This document shows positions 1-10,560 of a DNA stretch of 64,000 bases, piece after piece. The translations under genes and the position numbers were made by a program. The stretch comes from Chrysaora quinquecirrha (taxonomy: Eukaryota > Cnidaria > Scyphozoa > Semaeostomeae > Pelagiidae). Positions within the stretch are counted from its first letter, which is position 1; each line of letters opens with the position of its first letter. The notes beneath the pieces were generated by a model, which saw only the letters and a program-made list of their open reading frames with translations, was not told the origin of the DNA and searched no databases. The stretch covers positions 1-64,000 of the forward strand of contig JACTAT010000341.1 of NCBI GenBank assembly GCA_014526335.1. The letters run 5' to 3'.

Positions 1-507
1 CCATTCCGTGTTAACAAAGGAAGGTGCCTGAGAAATAGACTTGTACCTTTCCCGCAGTCATGAATAATTAATGAGATAAACCTTTTGTGTTTTGACGTCA
101 CCGGACAAGATCCTGTCCGGTGGCGCTTCTCTCTGAAGTGAGAGAATCAGCCATTCAGCACGAAGAAATGACAAAGCTCTTTCCAGATTATAAAATCTCC
201 AAGGGGGTTGCCTCCTGAAAGGCATTTCTTGACAAAAGATGCATTTGGCTGCCAATGCCAACGGCTCTGAATGAAATTCAAAGGGGTTTTTGTTCTTAAT
301 TCTCTCAATTCATTTTGAAAAGATGCATTTAGTGTATTATTCTCAATTTCAAAGAAAAGTTTCGCCTTTTGTTAAATAATCTAAAATCAGTACCCCCAAT
401 CTTCTTATCAGCAAGCCACTGGAGCGGGAATCTCATTAATTATTCATGAATGCTGGAAAGGTACAAGTCTATTTCTCTGGCACTCTCCTTTGTTTCCACG
501 GAATGGT
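1..507. repeat. inverted repeat at window edge, arms 1-88 and 426-507
   Basis: Positions 1-88 reappear in reverse complement at 426-507 with few mismatches; both contain ATTAATTATTCATGA and AATAGACTTGTACCTTTCC. The loop of about 340 bp includes a perfect 9-bp hairpin CACCGGACA/TGTCCGGTG at 99-122. The left arm is cut by the window edge, so it may be longer. It could be a small foldback insertion or an inversion inside the larger decayed element to the right; no target duplication can be read. Confidence 0.7.
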
Positions 508-822
508 GGACCTTTGGAGAAGGATATTGAGAAATAGACTTGGAGCAAGTCTACGCCTTTTGCAGCTGCTTTTGCTCCTTTTTAACGCGAATTTCTTTAC
601 GGCTTGTTTACTAATATTTCTAGTCACCGCTCTTCTTCCTTGCTTAATTGCTTGTCTAACTGCTGCTCGCGCTAATGCAGACCCCATCTTTCTAGAATTT
701 TCTAATGTTGACTTCCTTTTATAACCACCTCTCATCAACTCGGTTGCTTCCTGTCCACCATCATTTTTTAACATATCATCAATAATCATTGAAGCAATAA
801 TAGTTCCTGCTAGTGATGCCAT
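469..822 (-). CDS. small, strongly basic protein of the left-edge element
   Basis: Reads as a 117-residue protein with a hydrophobic start (MASLAGTIIASMIIDDML) followed by a Lys/Arg-rich body (AVRQAIKQGRRAVTRN, KSSCKRRR). The last ~15 codons lie inside the 426-507 inverted-repeat arm, so the native C-terminus has probably been replaced. Small basic proteins are common as DNA-packaging or core proteins in virus-like elements, but no family was recognised here. It lies in the same orientation as the Fic relic and the RING gene and follows them, which suggests one leftward gene block. Function is unknown; that it belongs to the element is inferred from position only. Confidence 0.4.
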   Translation of the reverse strand: MASLAGTIIASMIIDDMLKNDGGQEATELMRGGYKRKSTLENSRKMGSALARAAVRQAIKQGRRAVTRNISKQAVKKFALKRSKSSCKRRRLAPSLFLNILLQRSTIPWKQRRVPEK

Positions 823-827
823 TATTT

Positions 828-1113
828 GAAATCGGATTTTTTAGCATATGTGAATTTATCCAGCGTTTTCTTTGGTACCCCCGCAGCTTTCCAGACTTCT
901 CTAGGGATAAATTGTAAAGGTTTATCTTTTTTCTACCCCTTTTTCCTAATTCTCGGTTTCAATTCGCACTGTAAGCCTGGTAATGGTGTAATGCCAATCG
1001 CTGTTTTGACGATCCAATTTTGAAGGTTTTTAAAGACCTTTACCCCTAATTCTCTTTATGCCTCGTCGCTTTGTATGCTGTTTCTTTCTATCCTGTCTCT
1101 TACGCTTACCCAT
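828..1113 (-). pseudogene. relic of a second basic protein
   Basis: A methionine at 1113 opens a short run (MGKRKRQDRKKQHTKRRGIK) that stops after 27 codons. A second frame continues as lysine-rich coding-like sequence to about 828 (ending DKFTYAKKSDFK) with one in-frame stop. Composition and a clean changeover between frames suggest one basic protein broken by a frameshift. It sits between the Fic relic and the basic ORF at 469-822, same strand. No family recognised. Confidence 0.35.
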
Positions 1114-1115
1114 CT

Positions 1116-1595
1116 TTAATTGCTAGGTGCATGCGTTGTATTTATAAGAGATTTGAGATGACTTAGATATTCTTGTAAACTTTTATCAGATTTTCTTAAA
1201 GCCTTAATATACTTTTCTTGATCTTCCCATATTACACATTTATTAGACAGGAAACAATACAAGAGTTTCGCCAGTCTGCCATTACCATCTGGAAAAGGAT
1301 GTATTTGTAAAAACTTTCGCAGAAATTCATGAGGTTGAATATTTCTATCATCCAAGAGTTTAGCAAGTTCTTTCTCAATATCTTCAGGTTTACAATGTTC
1401 AAAGTATTCTTCATTGAAACATGTTATTCGCTGTTTTTGCGCAAATTCGCCATAGTTTTCATAGATGATAAAGGAATGCGCTTCTTTTATTATACTAATT
1501 GTTAACCGATTGGTATATTCTCTAATAGTTTCAAATAGATAGAGGCATCATGTAAATCACCAACTTCATTTTCTGTCTCGTTAATTGAATTTAAC
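1116..1595 (-). pseudogene. Fic/DOC-domain protein relic
   Basis: The translation carries IHPFPDGNGRLAKLL, which matches the Fic catalytic motif HPFx(D/E)GNGRxx(R/K), with the active His present. Fic proteins transfer AMP or related groups to target proteins. Before the motif the frame is open through a helical segment (EFAQKQRITCFNEEYFEHC); after it the protein runs about 50 residues to a stop at 1116. Upstream, about 1505-1595, the coding-like sequence (ETENEVGDLHDASIYLKLL) is in another frame, so there is a frameshift or an unrecognised intron. No ATG was found for the catalytic frame. It sits downstream of, and in line with, the RING-H2 gene. A Fic gene in such an element would be cargo; whether it was functional is unknown. 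Confidence 0.6.
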
Positions 1596-1686
1596 ATTTC
1601 AACATTAATACTACGTAATATGGAATAAATAGAGCCAACCATTAAGCTTTTATAACTGATTTATTTTTTAAAAATGATGTAAACAG

Positions 1687-2562
1687 TTAGCGTTCTGGTG
1701 ATGGGTCAATTCTCAACGTTAGTCGTCCTGGAAAAATTCTGGACATTCTGTCCACCATTTCTTTGAATTCAATCATACGAACTAAAAATCTAGCGTTCTC
1801 ATTACTATCGTTTGCAAACCTTCTTATTCTTGTCAGCAAAAAAGGATTGACCTCTTCTTCTTCTGGTGTATTATAATGAGGTTGACTTAACACCTCGTAG
1901 CTCTCTTCAGAATAATTATCCAGACTATCTTCACTATCATAATCAGCGACAAGTCCATAACCTCTGATATCTACATCATCATAATCAGGAGTGTTGAATG
2001 CTCTGTCTGTTATCTCCTGAACTGCTGTTTGCATCATTACATCACGCACCATTGTAGGTCGTACTAGCATAGATTCTGAAGGCTGTATAATCACAGGTTC
2101 TGAAGATTCTGAAGATTCTTGAGCAGCAGCAGTCTAATAATAATAAAGAGAATATGAGAAGATGTTCCAGTCTTAAAAGTATATTTAAATGAATATAAAT
2201 TATGCTTTTACAAATTACCTCTAGTATTACAGCATTGTATGGTGCGAGTCTACATAGAGGACATGAATTCATTTGCACTCGCCATCTGAAATGAAAAAAT
2301 AAATAAATAAATACTTGAAATAATTAGTATAAACAAATGTTTGAAATAATAATTATTATAGGTTTAAGTGAATGCTTGAAACAACTTACTGGTTTATGCA
2401 TTCCAGATGAAAAACTTGCTCACACAGCTGGCATCTTGAGTAGTAAGCATCATTCACCTCTGATGTTAGGCAAATGGAGCAGTTGCTCCGAAATACTGGC
2501 TCTCCTGGTTGTAGTCTGATCATTTGCTGCATGCTGACAATTGCTCTCCTTGCCCCAATCAT
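1687..2562 (-). CDS. RING-H2 finger protein, three exons
   Basis: Likely a small E3 ubiquitin ligase. Three exons join in frame: 2562-2390, 2285-2219 and 2133-1687 (173+67+447 nt, 228 codons plus stop). Junctions show GTAAGT and GTAATT donors and TTTCAG and TTATTAG acceptors. The RING is split by intron 1: exon 1 supplies NCSICL...RCQLCEQVFHLECINQ, exon 2 adds a Trp and NSCPLCRLAPY, giving the Cx2C...Cx2C...Hx2C...CPxC ligands of a RING-H2. The C-terminal ~150 residues are acidic/Ser-rich (DYDSEDSLDNYSEESYEVL) with no known domain. The ATG at 2562 is the first in the exon that leaves about 40 residues before the RING; an upstream intron is possible. It is transcribed leftward from the shared promoter at 2563-2995. 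Splicing is predicted, not observed. Confidence 0.65.
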
Positions 2563-2995
2563 CTTTTCTTCAAGACTCGCAACTAAACACAACAGGCCGC
2601 AGTAGGTTGAAGCAAAATAAAACAACAAACTCAACGGTTTTGTGTGTGTTTCTAAAAGCCTTCGAAGAAGCCTTGGAAACAAGACTTTCAACCAATCAAA
2701 TCACTGTAAGCTAGACCTAGTCTTCTTCAGAACTTTCTAGAAACAAGAGTTTTAACCAATCAAATCGCTGTAAGCTAGACCTAGTCTTCTTCAGAACTTT
2801 CTAGAAACCTTGGAAACAAGAGTTTTAACCAATCAAATCGCTGTAAGTTGGAAACATAATCAATCAACCAATCAGATCTAGTCTTCTTTCAATGATAACG
2901 CGTCACGTGACGAGGATTTTATCGCGGGAAAAATTAAAATTGGCATCACGTCAGCAAATGCAAACACTCTTGGAAAATTTTCTCAAAGTCGGTAA
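2563..2995. promoter_or_regulatory. divergent promoter with CCAAT, E-box/CRE and HSE-like sites
   Basis: Between the leftward RING gene and a rightward splice donor (GGTAAGTATC at about 2992) lies a 50-60 bp block repeated three times (around 2690, 2750 and 2825), each with AACCAATCAAATC (CCAAT box) and TTCTTCAGAACTTTCTAGAA. Further right are CGTCACGTGACG (2900-2911), TCGCGGGAAAAA (E2F-like) and CACGTCAGC. The stretch is about 85% identical to the rightward leader of the palindromic element at 49,205-49,380, giving independent support that it is regulatory. No clear TATA box was found for either direction. Confidence 0.6.
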
Positions 2996-3407
2996 GTATC
3001 TTTAACTTTTTCTCTACTTTTTCTTAGAAAAGTGTTAGAAATATAATTCTCTTATCATTTAAACTTATAATAAATATTTCTTGTTTATTTAAGAATGTTT
3101 TATTTTTATTTGCCTGACCAAAACTTATTTTCAAAGCCGTGAAACTTATGAAGCTTCGAGATCCGACCAGGCCTAAGAATCTTGACTTCAATTCTTAGTC
3201 TTTGGTTTCAATTCTTTCAACTAAATTTCTAATTCTTTATTTTTTAGTTGTTCATTAAAGAAATCAGGTATGTAATTTTGGTTTTTGTATAGTTTTATGT
3301 GAACACTCGAATCATTCAATTTCATAAAACTAGTAAGATTAAACAATGTTGATCATTCTTATCGTTTAATTAACACCACCTCTCTCAGGCTCGAAAGGCT
3401 ATTGACG
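2996..3407 (+). other. first-intron-like sequence of the lost rightward gene
   Basis: Starts at the donor near 2992. Up to about 3240 it aligns with the leader intron of the palindromic element (49,379-49,640), including AAAAGTGTTAGAAAT and AAAGCCGTGAAACTTA. The coding exon that should follow is absent; composite repeat copy 1 begins at 3408. Nothing coding was seen here. Confidence 0.5.
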
Positions 3408-3711
3408 AATGCTCTGGCCAATGTCATGAGAGATTGTGTTGAGCCCTTGTGCAGCGTAGGATTAGTAGGCCGTTCGTTACAACAGCCATTTGGTGAGTTT
3501 CAGAACAGGTGGCTGAAGACTTTTCCATGGATGAGAAATTCTTGAACCCGGGAGACCCTTGGTAGACAGGTAATGCTGCTCATCAAGGCCCTGTTAAGTT
3601 CGTGTTTTATTATTCGATCTTTTTGATGAACTAGGATAGTAAACATGCTTTGAACCACCCCTACTAATTTCAGCAATTTTTAACGTCTTTTATTTCACCT
3701 TGTTTTCTAGA

Positions 3712-4136
3712 ATGTCACATATAGCTTTAATGGACATAGAGTACATTCAAACCAAAGAGGATCATCAATGTAAGCGAAAGATTGCGATTCTGCTAGACGA
3801 CGGGGAGACAAGCTTTGTAAGGGAGTACAAACCCTGTACTCCCTTTGGAAAAATTAAAGAAGAATGGCAACGAGCATTCAATTTTTGTAAATGGAAAATT
3901 CACCATTTATCTTATAAACCAAACGGAGCAGGATTAAAATGTGTGGAATCTCCACCTATCATCAAAGACATCTTAGATTGGAATGGGGTTGGAGTCGTGT
4001 ATTACAAAGGTGGCCACGTGGAGCGGGATTTTTGTAGAGAAATTGGCATACCATCAAGAAACATTGAAGAATTTGGGCGCGAAGGCGCGTTTACGACCCT
4101 TAGAAGAACTACAAGAACATTATGCCTTTCTCAGAG
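3712..4136 (+). pseudogene. conserved exon, possibly DEDD-exonuclease-like (copy 1)
   Basis: An acceptor (TGTTTTCTAG) precedes the ATG at 3712 and a donor (CAGAG/GTATGA) follows at 4137. The protein begins MSHIALMDIEYIQT and includes VYYKGGHVERDFCREIGIPS. Comparison with copy 2 shows an indel near 4,075 (EEFG...), so the last third is read in the wrong frame here; copy 2 preserves DPLEELQEHYAF. The DIEY near the start resembles an Exo I motif (DxE) of DEDD exonucleases, but the remaining acidic motifs were not located, so this is only a suggestion. Its relation to the hAT-type exon downstream (one gene or two nested relics) is unresolved. Confidence 0.45.
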
Positions 4137-4453
4137 GTATGAATTTAATCTGAATAATAATATTGTTTTTAATGTTTTTAATGTTCTTGTAGTTCTTCTA
4201 GAGGGTTGTGTGTTGTTGTTTTCGACGCCTTAAATTCTTCTTTATTTGGTATGTCAATTTGTTGGAACGCTTGGTAAGTTTTCTACAGATCTCAAAACCA
4301 AACGGCTATCAAGTACTACTTCGTTAGTTCTAAGTAAGAAAGGCTTACTGATTTAAAAGTTAACCTATATCTTTCTTCACTACTGATATGGCTGTAATTA
4401 AATTAGTTTGATATTATACCGAATCCTAAAATGTTTGTTGATTCAATTTTTAG

Positions 4454-4920
4454 TTGGATGCTCAGAACCTACATTTACTGAGGAGGGCTTTAACAAATGG
4501 AAGAATGCTACTGGAGATACTGGAAGGCTGGCAAAACACCCACAGTCACGGATGCACCTGCTCTCAATTGACAGATTCCAGTCATTCAAAAGCGAGTCTC
4601 CTTCTGTTCACGAACAACTTGTCGGTTCAGCACAAGCAGCAGTGTCACGTAAAGAAAAGGAAAGGGAGGAAAACTGTGCAATTGTATAGGTAATATTTGA
4701 AGTTATAACGCATTTGGCCAAACTAAACAGTGCTTTTAGGGCAAAAGATGAATCAAGCAAGTCTTTGAACCACGGCAACATTCTTGAAGAACTTAAATTT
4801 CTTGCGAAGTACCACATGCCATTAAAGAAATGGATGGAGGAAGACCCAAAAATGTTTCTTATTTTTCACACACCACTCAGAATGAAATGATAAGCATTGT
4901 GAGTGACATTATAGAGGGCA
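4454..4920 (+). pseudogene. hAT-type transposase fragment, zf-TTF plus DUF4371 start (copy 1)
   Basis: After an acceptor (TTTTTAG at 4453) the translation runs EEGFNKWKNATGDTGRLAKH, typical of the TTF zinc-finger region of hAT-derived ZMYM1-like proteins. SVHEQLVGSAQAAVSRKEKE and, after a stop/frameshift near 4,689, LNHGNILEELKFLAKYHMPL follow; this is the family's standard order. A one-base loss in an A-run near 4,850 breaks PKNVSYFSHTTQNEM. The match ends at about 4,920, so the catalytic DDE core is missing. Dead copy; identification rests on family pattern recognition. Confidence 0.6.
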
Positions 4921-6893
4921 TGATCTAAGGCTCTTCTCTATGAATAATAATAAATTTATAAACAAACTTAGTAAGTACATGACAAAATATGCAAGACAAG
5001 ACAGAGAAGACTCAAAACAATAGGGATGGATAAGACAACACACCACCCAACAAGGAAAGACAAGCAAAATTAAGACAAGGCCACAAAAGATAAAGAAAGG
5101 TGACGAGAAGACAAGACACAACATGATACGGAAGGAAAAGATACAGTTGATAAATAGGTTAAAAACTCAAATACAGTTGATAAACAGGTTGAAAACATCA
5201 TTGCGATGAAATGACTATGTCACTTATATAGATACTGCATTCAAGAAACTCGTAAGAAAGTTCCAGTACTCAAAGTCTGAAAAGTGTAAGAAACTTGCAG
5301 TAGTGGGCCAATTTTGTAGTTTCTTTCAGAGTTGAAAGGTTCATACTTTGTCTTTTCACTATTTTCGGTGTCCTTCTCTGAGAGCGAACATTGAGTTTAT
5401 TGTTTTGGTTGCATCATTTAGAAACTGGTTTTGAAAGTTATGGTCAGAGCGACAATTTGCGCATACTTTCACAAACTATATATGCCCCAAATGAGGTTGT
5501 GGAGGAAAAATGGTGGAGAATCTGAGAAAATGTTATTGGTACTTTGATGTACTTGGCATGTTGACACATGTATATTTTTTACTCTCTTCGAGCAACACTG
5601 CAACAGCTGGTTTCAAGTGCAGCACACTTTTCCATTTTTTTTAGAATCTTGCGACTATGGGTATTTCAGAGTAAAGACTTGTCACTCAGAGAACATTTCA
5701 TATCTAGAGAGACAATATCTGGAAAAGGGGGAACACACAACAGGGGTCTTGACACCAAATTTAAGATCATTTCCTCCAGATGCTGAATTTACCATTGCCT
5801 GACAGTCAGGATTGGATAAATGTTGAGAAGATCTCTGTAAAATAGGGATCAACCCTGAAAATGACATCAAAATTGCATCGGAAATGCTTGGTATTTTCAC
5901 CACATACCATTACTGAAATTACAGAAAAAAATTTTTTGAACAAATGTGGGGATATGATGACGAGAGATGTCAAGAAGCAGATAATGAAATAAGAGAATCA
6001 ATAGAATGCGGTGAAGAAAGTGCAATTGCCCATGATTATGTGGAGCAATATTCAGAATTCCACGTTCGATAAGTCACCGATGACTTTGATAATGACAATT
6101 TTTAGGACTCAATGCAAGAAAAAATTGCAGTTGAAAGGTTTAATTGACAGTTCCTGTGTCAGAGAAATACACAAATCAACTGTTTGAACCCCTTGAACTC
6201 GTGGCTCCGTGGTTTATCTTACAACAGATTAAAATGTGTCAAGTCAAAGCACACAACAATAAACACAACTTGCATATCTTCAAACATTTGTAATGAAATC
6301 ACAGTCTTTTTTGGCATTGCATTTTTTTGAAAGAGAAGAAAGAAATACAGCTTGCTAGAATCATGCAAATGAGAAACAAGAAACGTAATGTCCTCGGGTT
6401 CAGAAAACCAGTTTGATAAGACGAACAGGCCAAAACCCCAATCTAAATTTAACAGCTGACTTTTATGTTAAGAATGGTGTAGAGTAAAGAATAGTGTAGA
6501 GTATATATATGTGATGTTGCAAAGGTCAAGTCAAGTGCATTTAGTTTCAATTCTGTCATCATCAAAGTAAAACCAATCTTAAAAGAAAATGGCAAGTGTT
6601 TGCTTTAAACAAGTTTTTGCCTGAATGAGTTCAAAGAAAATATGTCAAAAAAAACAACCAAATCCCTCCAAGAAGAGCCTGCTCAGCTGCCCAACTGCAG
6701 AAGAATGTTTCAAACTGAGTAGCTTAAACAGAACCGAGAGTAGTGTTAGTATCATATAACGAACCCAACAAAGATCAGAGTTGCCGAGGATCACAAAAAA
6801 AACAACAAATTGTAATCTACGAAGCTGAATGAGAGTTGCAAAGGAGCCTAAAAAACCCACATTCACCGCTGTTTTTATTTTTAGAATGGTTTT

Positions 6894-7572
6894 ACGGTTT
6901 TTACTTTGACAAAGTACGGTTTTACAGTTTTTCAATTTGCGTTATGGTTTAACAGTTTCAGATATTTTGATAAAAAAATTTTTCTTGATAAATAATATTG
7001 TTTAATTTTATCAATGTCACTGCGAATTGCGTAACGTTGCATAAATTAAGGTTGATTGTTTTCATTTTTTGGGCGTTTTCCTCATCGCGCCATCAACATT
7101 CCTGAACAATATTGGTCCAATGTTTGATATTGAGGCTAGCATAGAAAAAAGCCGCAAATGTAGAAGCTGACCGCTTGTCTTTTTTAAGGGAGAATGGAAA
7201 TTCAAGAAAATATCAAGAGAAATTTAAATGAGAGGAACTGAACTGATATTATCTTTTAAAATTTTACAGTTTCCCAGTATATCTTTACATAGGTTTCTTT
7301 AAGGGTTAATATTAATGACACAAAAATTGGTTATATCACACATAATAATTAAAAAATTTGAACCACGAGAAAAGTATTTCAGGGTTTAAAAAATCAAAAT
7401 GCAAAGTTGCATGCATTAAGGTTTTTAGGAAGTTTGCTGATGCTTCAAATTTTCCAGAGATCACAAAAATTTTGAAAACTTTTAGTCTAAAAATCCGCAT
7501 CTACAAAAACCTTTATTACTTCAACACTTTAAAAACTTTTCTTTAGACACTTTAAACACTTTTCTTTAGGCT
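6894..7572. other. non-coding AT-rich spacer
   Basis: No supportable gene. Short GGTTTTACGGTTTTT-like runs occur near 6,893-6,960, directly after the composite repeat. Confidence 0.4.
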
Positions 7573-8215
7573 TTACTTTGATGGGAGTCCCTCAGAAATC
7601 AATGCTACCTCATGCCAGACTTTGCCAGAAATATTCAATCTTTCCTTTATGTAAAGCAAATGATTAACATTGTCCAGTTGTGTGTCCTCAGGATCAGTAT
7701 TCTCTGAATCAGTTAAAAATAAATCAATGTCTTCATTGTGAAAAAGGTGAAGCTGTCTATATGTTCCTTCATTAATATCAAGGTATTCAACTTGGCAAGG
7801 AACAAGGTCAAGGTCAAGAAATCCAAAGCTGACTGACAATCAGCTTTTAATTTCCTCTTTATTCTTTATTGACTTTGTTCTGGGTATTCTGATAGTGGCC
7901 TAGTGGCATGCCTTGATCTCTTTTTATTTTCTTTTATCTGTTTTTTTACTATGTTCTTGAAACTTTTTTCCCAGTAGGAGGGAGATGCATTTGCTTGCTG
8001 GAGCTCATCTTCTATCTTTTTATATTTTGATTTCGATTCCTCTAGTTGCTGCTGGAGCTTACGCTTATCTGCTCTCAGCTTTGCATTGTCTGTCTCACTC
8101 AGGTATACTACAAGTTAGTAGGCTTGGGCTCCTTTCAGCTTCTCTGTAAAGTGCTTTAGTTGGTTACCTCCCTTTCTGCTTGCTATTTTATCTTTATCTA
8201 ATAATGATTTCATTT
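7573..8215 (-). pseudogene. coiled-coil protein relic of unknown family
   Basis: Reading leftward, a methionine at about 8215 opens MKSLLDKDKIASRKGGNQLK. A TAA is followed by an open Lys/Glu/Gln-rich helical stretch (LRADKRKLQQQLEESKSKYK, then DELQQANASPSYWEKSF). After a further stop/frameshift near 7,840 comes a 75-residue acidic-then-conserved block ending LYIKERLNISGKVWHEVALI. The coiled-coil heptads are plain; the final block looks conserved but was not identified. At least two disabling breaks make this a relic, most likely of a repetitive gene family. Confidence 0.4.
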
Positions 8216-8786
8216 TGAGTCTTCCACATTTAACAATTCTTTCATTTAAGCAATTCAATTCAATTCAATATTATTTGTAAAATACATCAAATTAATACAA
8301 AGTTTAAAAAAGTATGTATTTTACGTGACCCAAGAAAAGCGAAGCTTATCTAGCGTGGGCCGCAACTAAAACATAAAAAAAAATTAACATAATATATATC
8401 TTATTGAAGACAAGATAATTAGCATAACTAAGACTAACAGGATAACTAACAGACAAATTTCTCTCTGTCCAGACTCGTCCAATATTCCTTGCACATTGAC
8501 ATCCTAGTTAGATTTTCCCCACCAGTTTTCCTTCAATTTTTCGCAAATGTATACATCAAATATCTATTTAGTTATCATAATACAAATGCTTTGGCCTAGC
8601 AGAACGAAACCAAGTTTGACACCCATTATCAACCCTATCCATCGTATCCTCTCAAGATTGATCAATGCTTTCATAAAACGTATGCTTTTTTATTTTAAAA
8701 TCTAGGCCAATACACTAGATATTAATAAATACCTGTATATGAAAGTTAATGAAATAGTCTATATTTATTTTTAAGGTGATACTTAC

Positions 8787-8890
8787 TGGTTAATTTCTGC
8801 AACAAAATGTCGACCATCATAATCATTGAAGTTTTGTTGATCTCCTTGATCTTGTTGTCTGTCCACTGCCCAGATGAAATCAATTTTCAT
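8787..8890 (-). CDS. candidate first exon of an unidentified leftward gene
   Basis: ATG at 8890 opens 34 codons (MKIDFIWAVDRQQDQGDQQN, then DYDGRHFVAEIN) ending exactly at a strong donor, GTAAGTATC, at 8786. No family is recognised. It could be an upstream exon of the coiled-coil relic at 7573-8215, same strand, but a matching acceptor was not established. Confidence 0.35.
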
Positions 8891-9320
8891 GGATAGCAGA
8901 GTGCTTAGAATATATAGCGCAAAAAAAGTGCCATTAAGAAATTGATAATCGGAATTCCTATTTTCATAGTCAAAAGTATGTTAGATTTTCTGAAGCAAAT
9001 TCCCCACATTTTGCATGAAAATGACCAGCGAAGCCTGTGGAATTGCTGGACCAAGCTGCTTTTGTTATTGCAGGACAGGCTGCTACTGTACATGAGATTT
9101 TCCGAGCCTATGTTTTAGCATGTGCAACATTTCTAGTCAAATCAAAGAGAGCGACAATTGAAACAGATGTCATACAAAGTACAGGGCTTTTCTACGGGCT
9201 ACAGAGTCAGAAATTACATTCCAATCACAACGTGCTGCTTATCAAAATGAAGGTGCTTCTTTGGAATTAATTATCACATTATGATCACCACAGGCGATTC
9301 CAGTTCTTGTTGACTTCAGT
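8891..9320. other. no supported feature
   Basis: A 77-codon open run (9037-9270, +) was examined; it has no motif and no splice context, so it is not called. Confidence 0.3.
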
Positions 9321-9326
9321 TTACTG

Positions 9327-9793
9327 CTGCCACTCTTGACGCTCAGTTTTTCCCTACTGCACATGCGTTTTCTACCTACCGTCCACCTACACATTTCCCC
9401 CCAGATTCTACCTACGAATCCCTACATTTTGACAAATCTAGCCACATTTCACCTATTTTTTACCACGTGGGTATCATGTGAACTAAAGGCGACAAAAATT
9501 TTGCGTCATTGGATTCATCACAGATCCACAATTAGGTGCGATTCCTAAGAGGCAAAGTCACAGTTGTTCGAAACAGAGGCCTCAATGATTGACTTTTTGA
9601 AGGTTCAACACAGCAAAAACATCAGAATTTTGCAATTTTGTTGAGAAACATCCTAGGATTTCATATTTTTCTGAAAAATACCTACATTTTTGAACAATCT
9701 ACCTACTTGTCATGATTTCTACCGTAGGTTTTCCCTACAACCTACAAACCTCCAAAAATCCCTATTGTAGGTAGAAATCCCTACGAGTGGCAG
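9327..9793. repeat. possible short foldback element with CTACC-rich body
   Basis: CTGCCACTC at 9327 and GAGTGGCAG at 9785-9793 are inverted, and the enclosed 450 bp are dominated by CCTAC/CTACC and CCCTACAT-type words plus their complements near the right end. No target duplication could be read. It could be a MITE or a degenerate minisatellite. Confidence 0.3.
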
Positions 9794-10099
9794 ACTCTGT
9801 GGCCACATTGAATGAATTTCACAGCTTTTGCATTGGCGCACAAATTTACTGTATTCCATAGGGATGAGTTCCATATGTTCAGTAAGATGATAGACTATTT
9901 TTGTTGATGAAGGACTTTTGAAATTGAAGTTTTGGAATTGTCTATGGTATATTCTAATTTACCCTGCAGCAAGATTGTTTTGCATTTAATAGGATTTTAG
10001 GTGCAGACAGGTCATATAAACATTTTGTGATATTATAGTTCAAGTAGACAGACCACAGTCAGCAATATCCCTCACCTACATGTACATCAATTGCTCACA

Positions 10100-10240
10100 A
10101 TGATGATGACGATGATGATGATCATGATAATTATGGTGAAATGATGATGATAATGATAGTGGTGATGATGATGGTGACAATAATGATTTTGATGACCATG
10201 ATTATGATGATGATGGTGATGATTATGATGATTATTAGCA
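10100..10240. repeat. GAT/ATG trinucleotide microsatellite
   Basis: An imperfect (GAT)n run with GATGATGATG tracts interrupted by TAAT and GGTGAC variants; simple-sequence DNA. Confidence 0.85.
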
Positions 10241-10284
10241 ATAAACAATAATGCAGCTTAGGAATTATCAGTAACTCTGCTAAA

Positions 10285-10560
10285 TCAACAAGGAAAAAAT
10301 GTATTTGTTATCTGTTTTTATCGTCCAAAGCTAAGTGCCACAATAATGCAATTGATAAATGATTTTGAAAATTTACATAAGATCATCTTGAAAGATTGGA
10401 CGGATTCAGATATCATTCTGGAACATTTCAATATAAACCTATTGATACCCTCTGCAGAACAAAATCAAATAACCAGATATATCAAGCCCTGCATACCAAC
10501 AGCCGGTACAGTATGATATTGACATAGACATTTCCTGCCTGCTTTTTAACATGTAGGAAT
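10285..10560 (+). pseudogene. LINE endonuclease-domain relic
   Basis: One frame reads CFYRPKLSATIMQLINDFEN, then DSDIILEHFNINLLIPS, which follows the APE-type endonuclease pattern of non-LTR retrotransposons (YRPP...; DIILGDFN), with the usual Gly-Asp before FN changed to Glu-His. Stops follow after 'PTAGTV'. Only the central endonuclease part remains and no reverse transcriptase was seen downstream. Clade is not assignable; CR1/L2-like is plausible. Confidence 0.5.

Larger units (their letters stand above)
3408..6893. mobile_element. 3.49-kb composite dispersed repeat, copy 1
   Basis: Starts AATGCTCTGGCCAATG and ends ...AGAATGGTTTT. The same sequence recurs at 12,440-20,148; after removing two later insertions and their duplications that copy is 3,489 bp against 3,486 bp here. 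Flanks of the copies are unrelated, so this behaves as a dispersed element rather than a tandem duplication. No terminal inverted repeats were found. It contains an exonuclease-like exon and a zf-TTF/DUF4371 exon (listed separately). From about 4,930 on there is no supportable coding sequence: an A-rich ACAAGACA-type tract (about 4,960-5,130) and AT-rich DNA. This copy shows only a 3-base flanking match (ACG). Confidence 0.7.

Noticed and set aside
4909..5124. Hydrophobic minus-strand ORF (also 18,164-18,379)
   Set aside because: It is the complement of an A/C-rich low-complexity tract inside the composite repeat.
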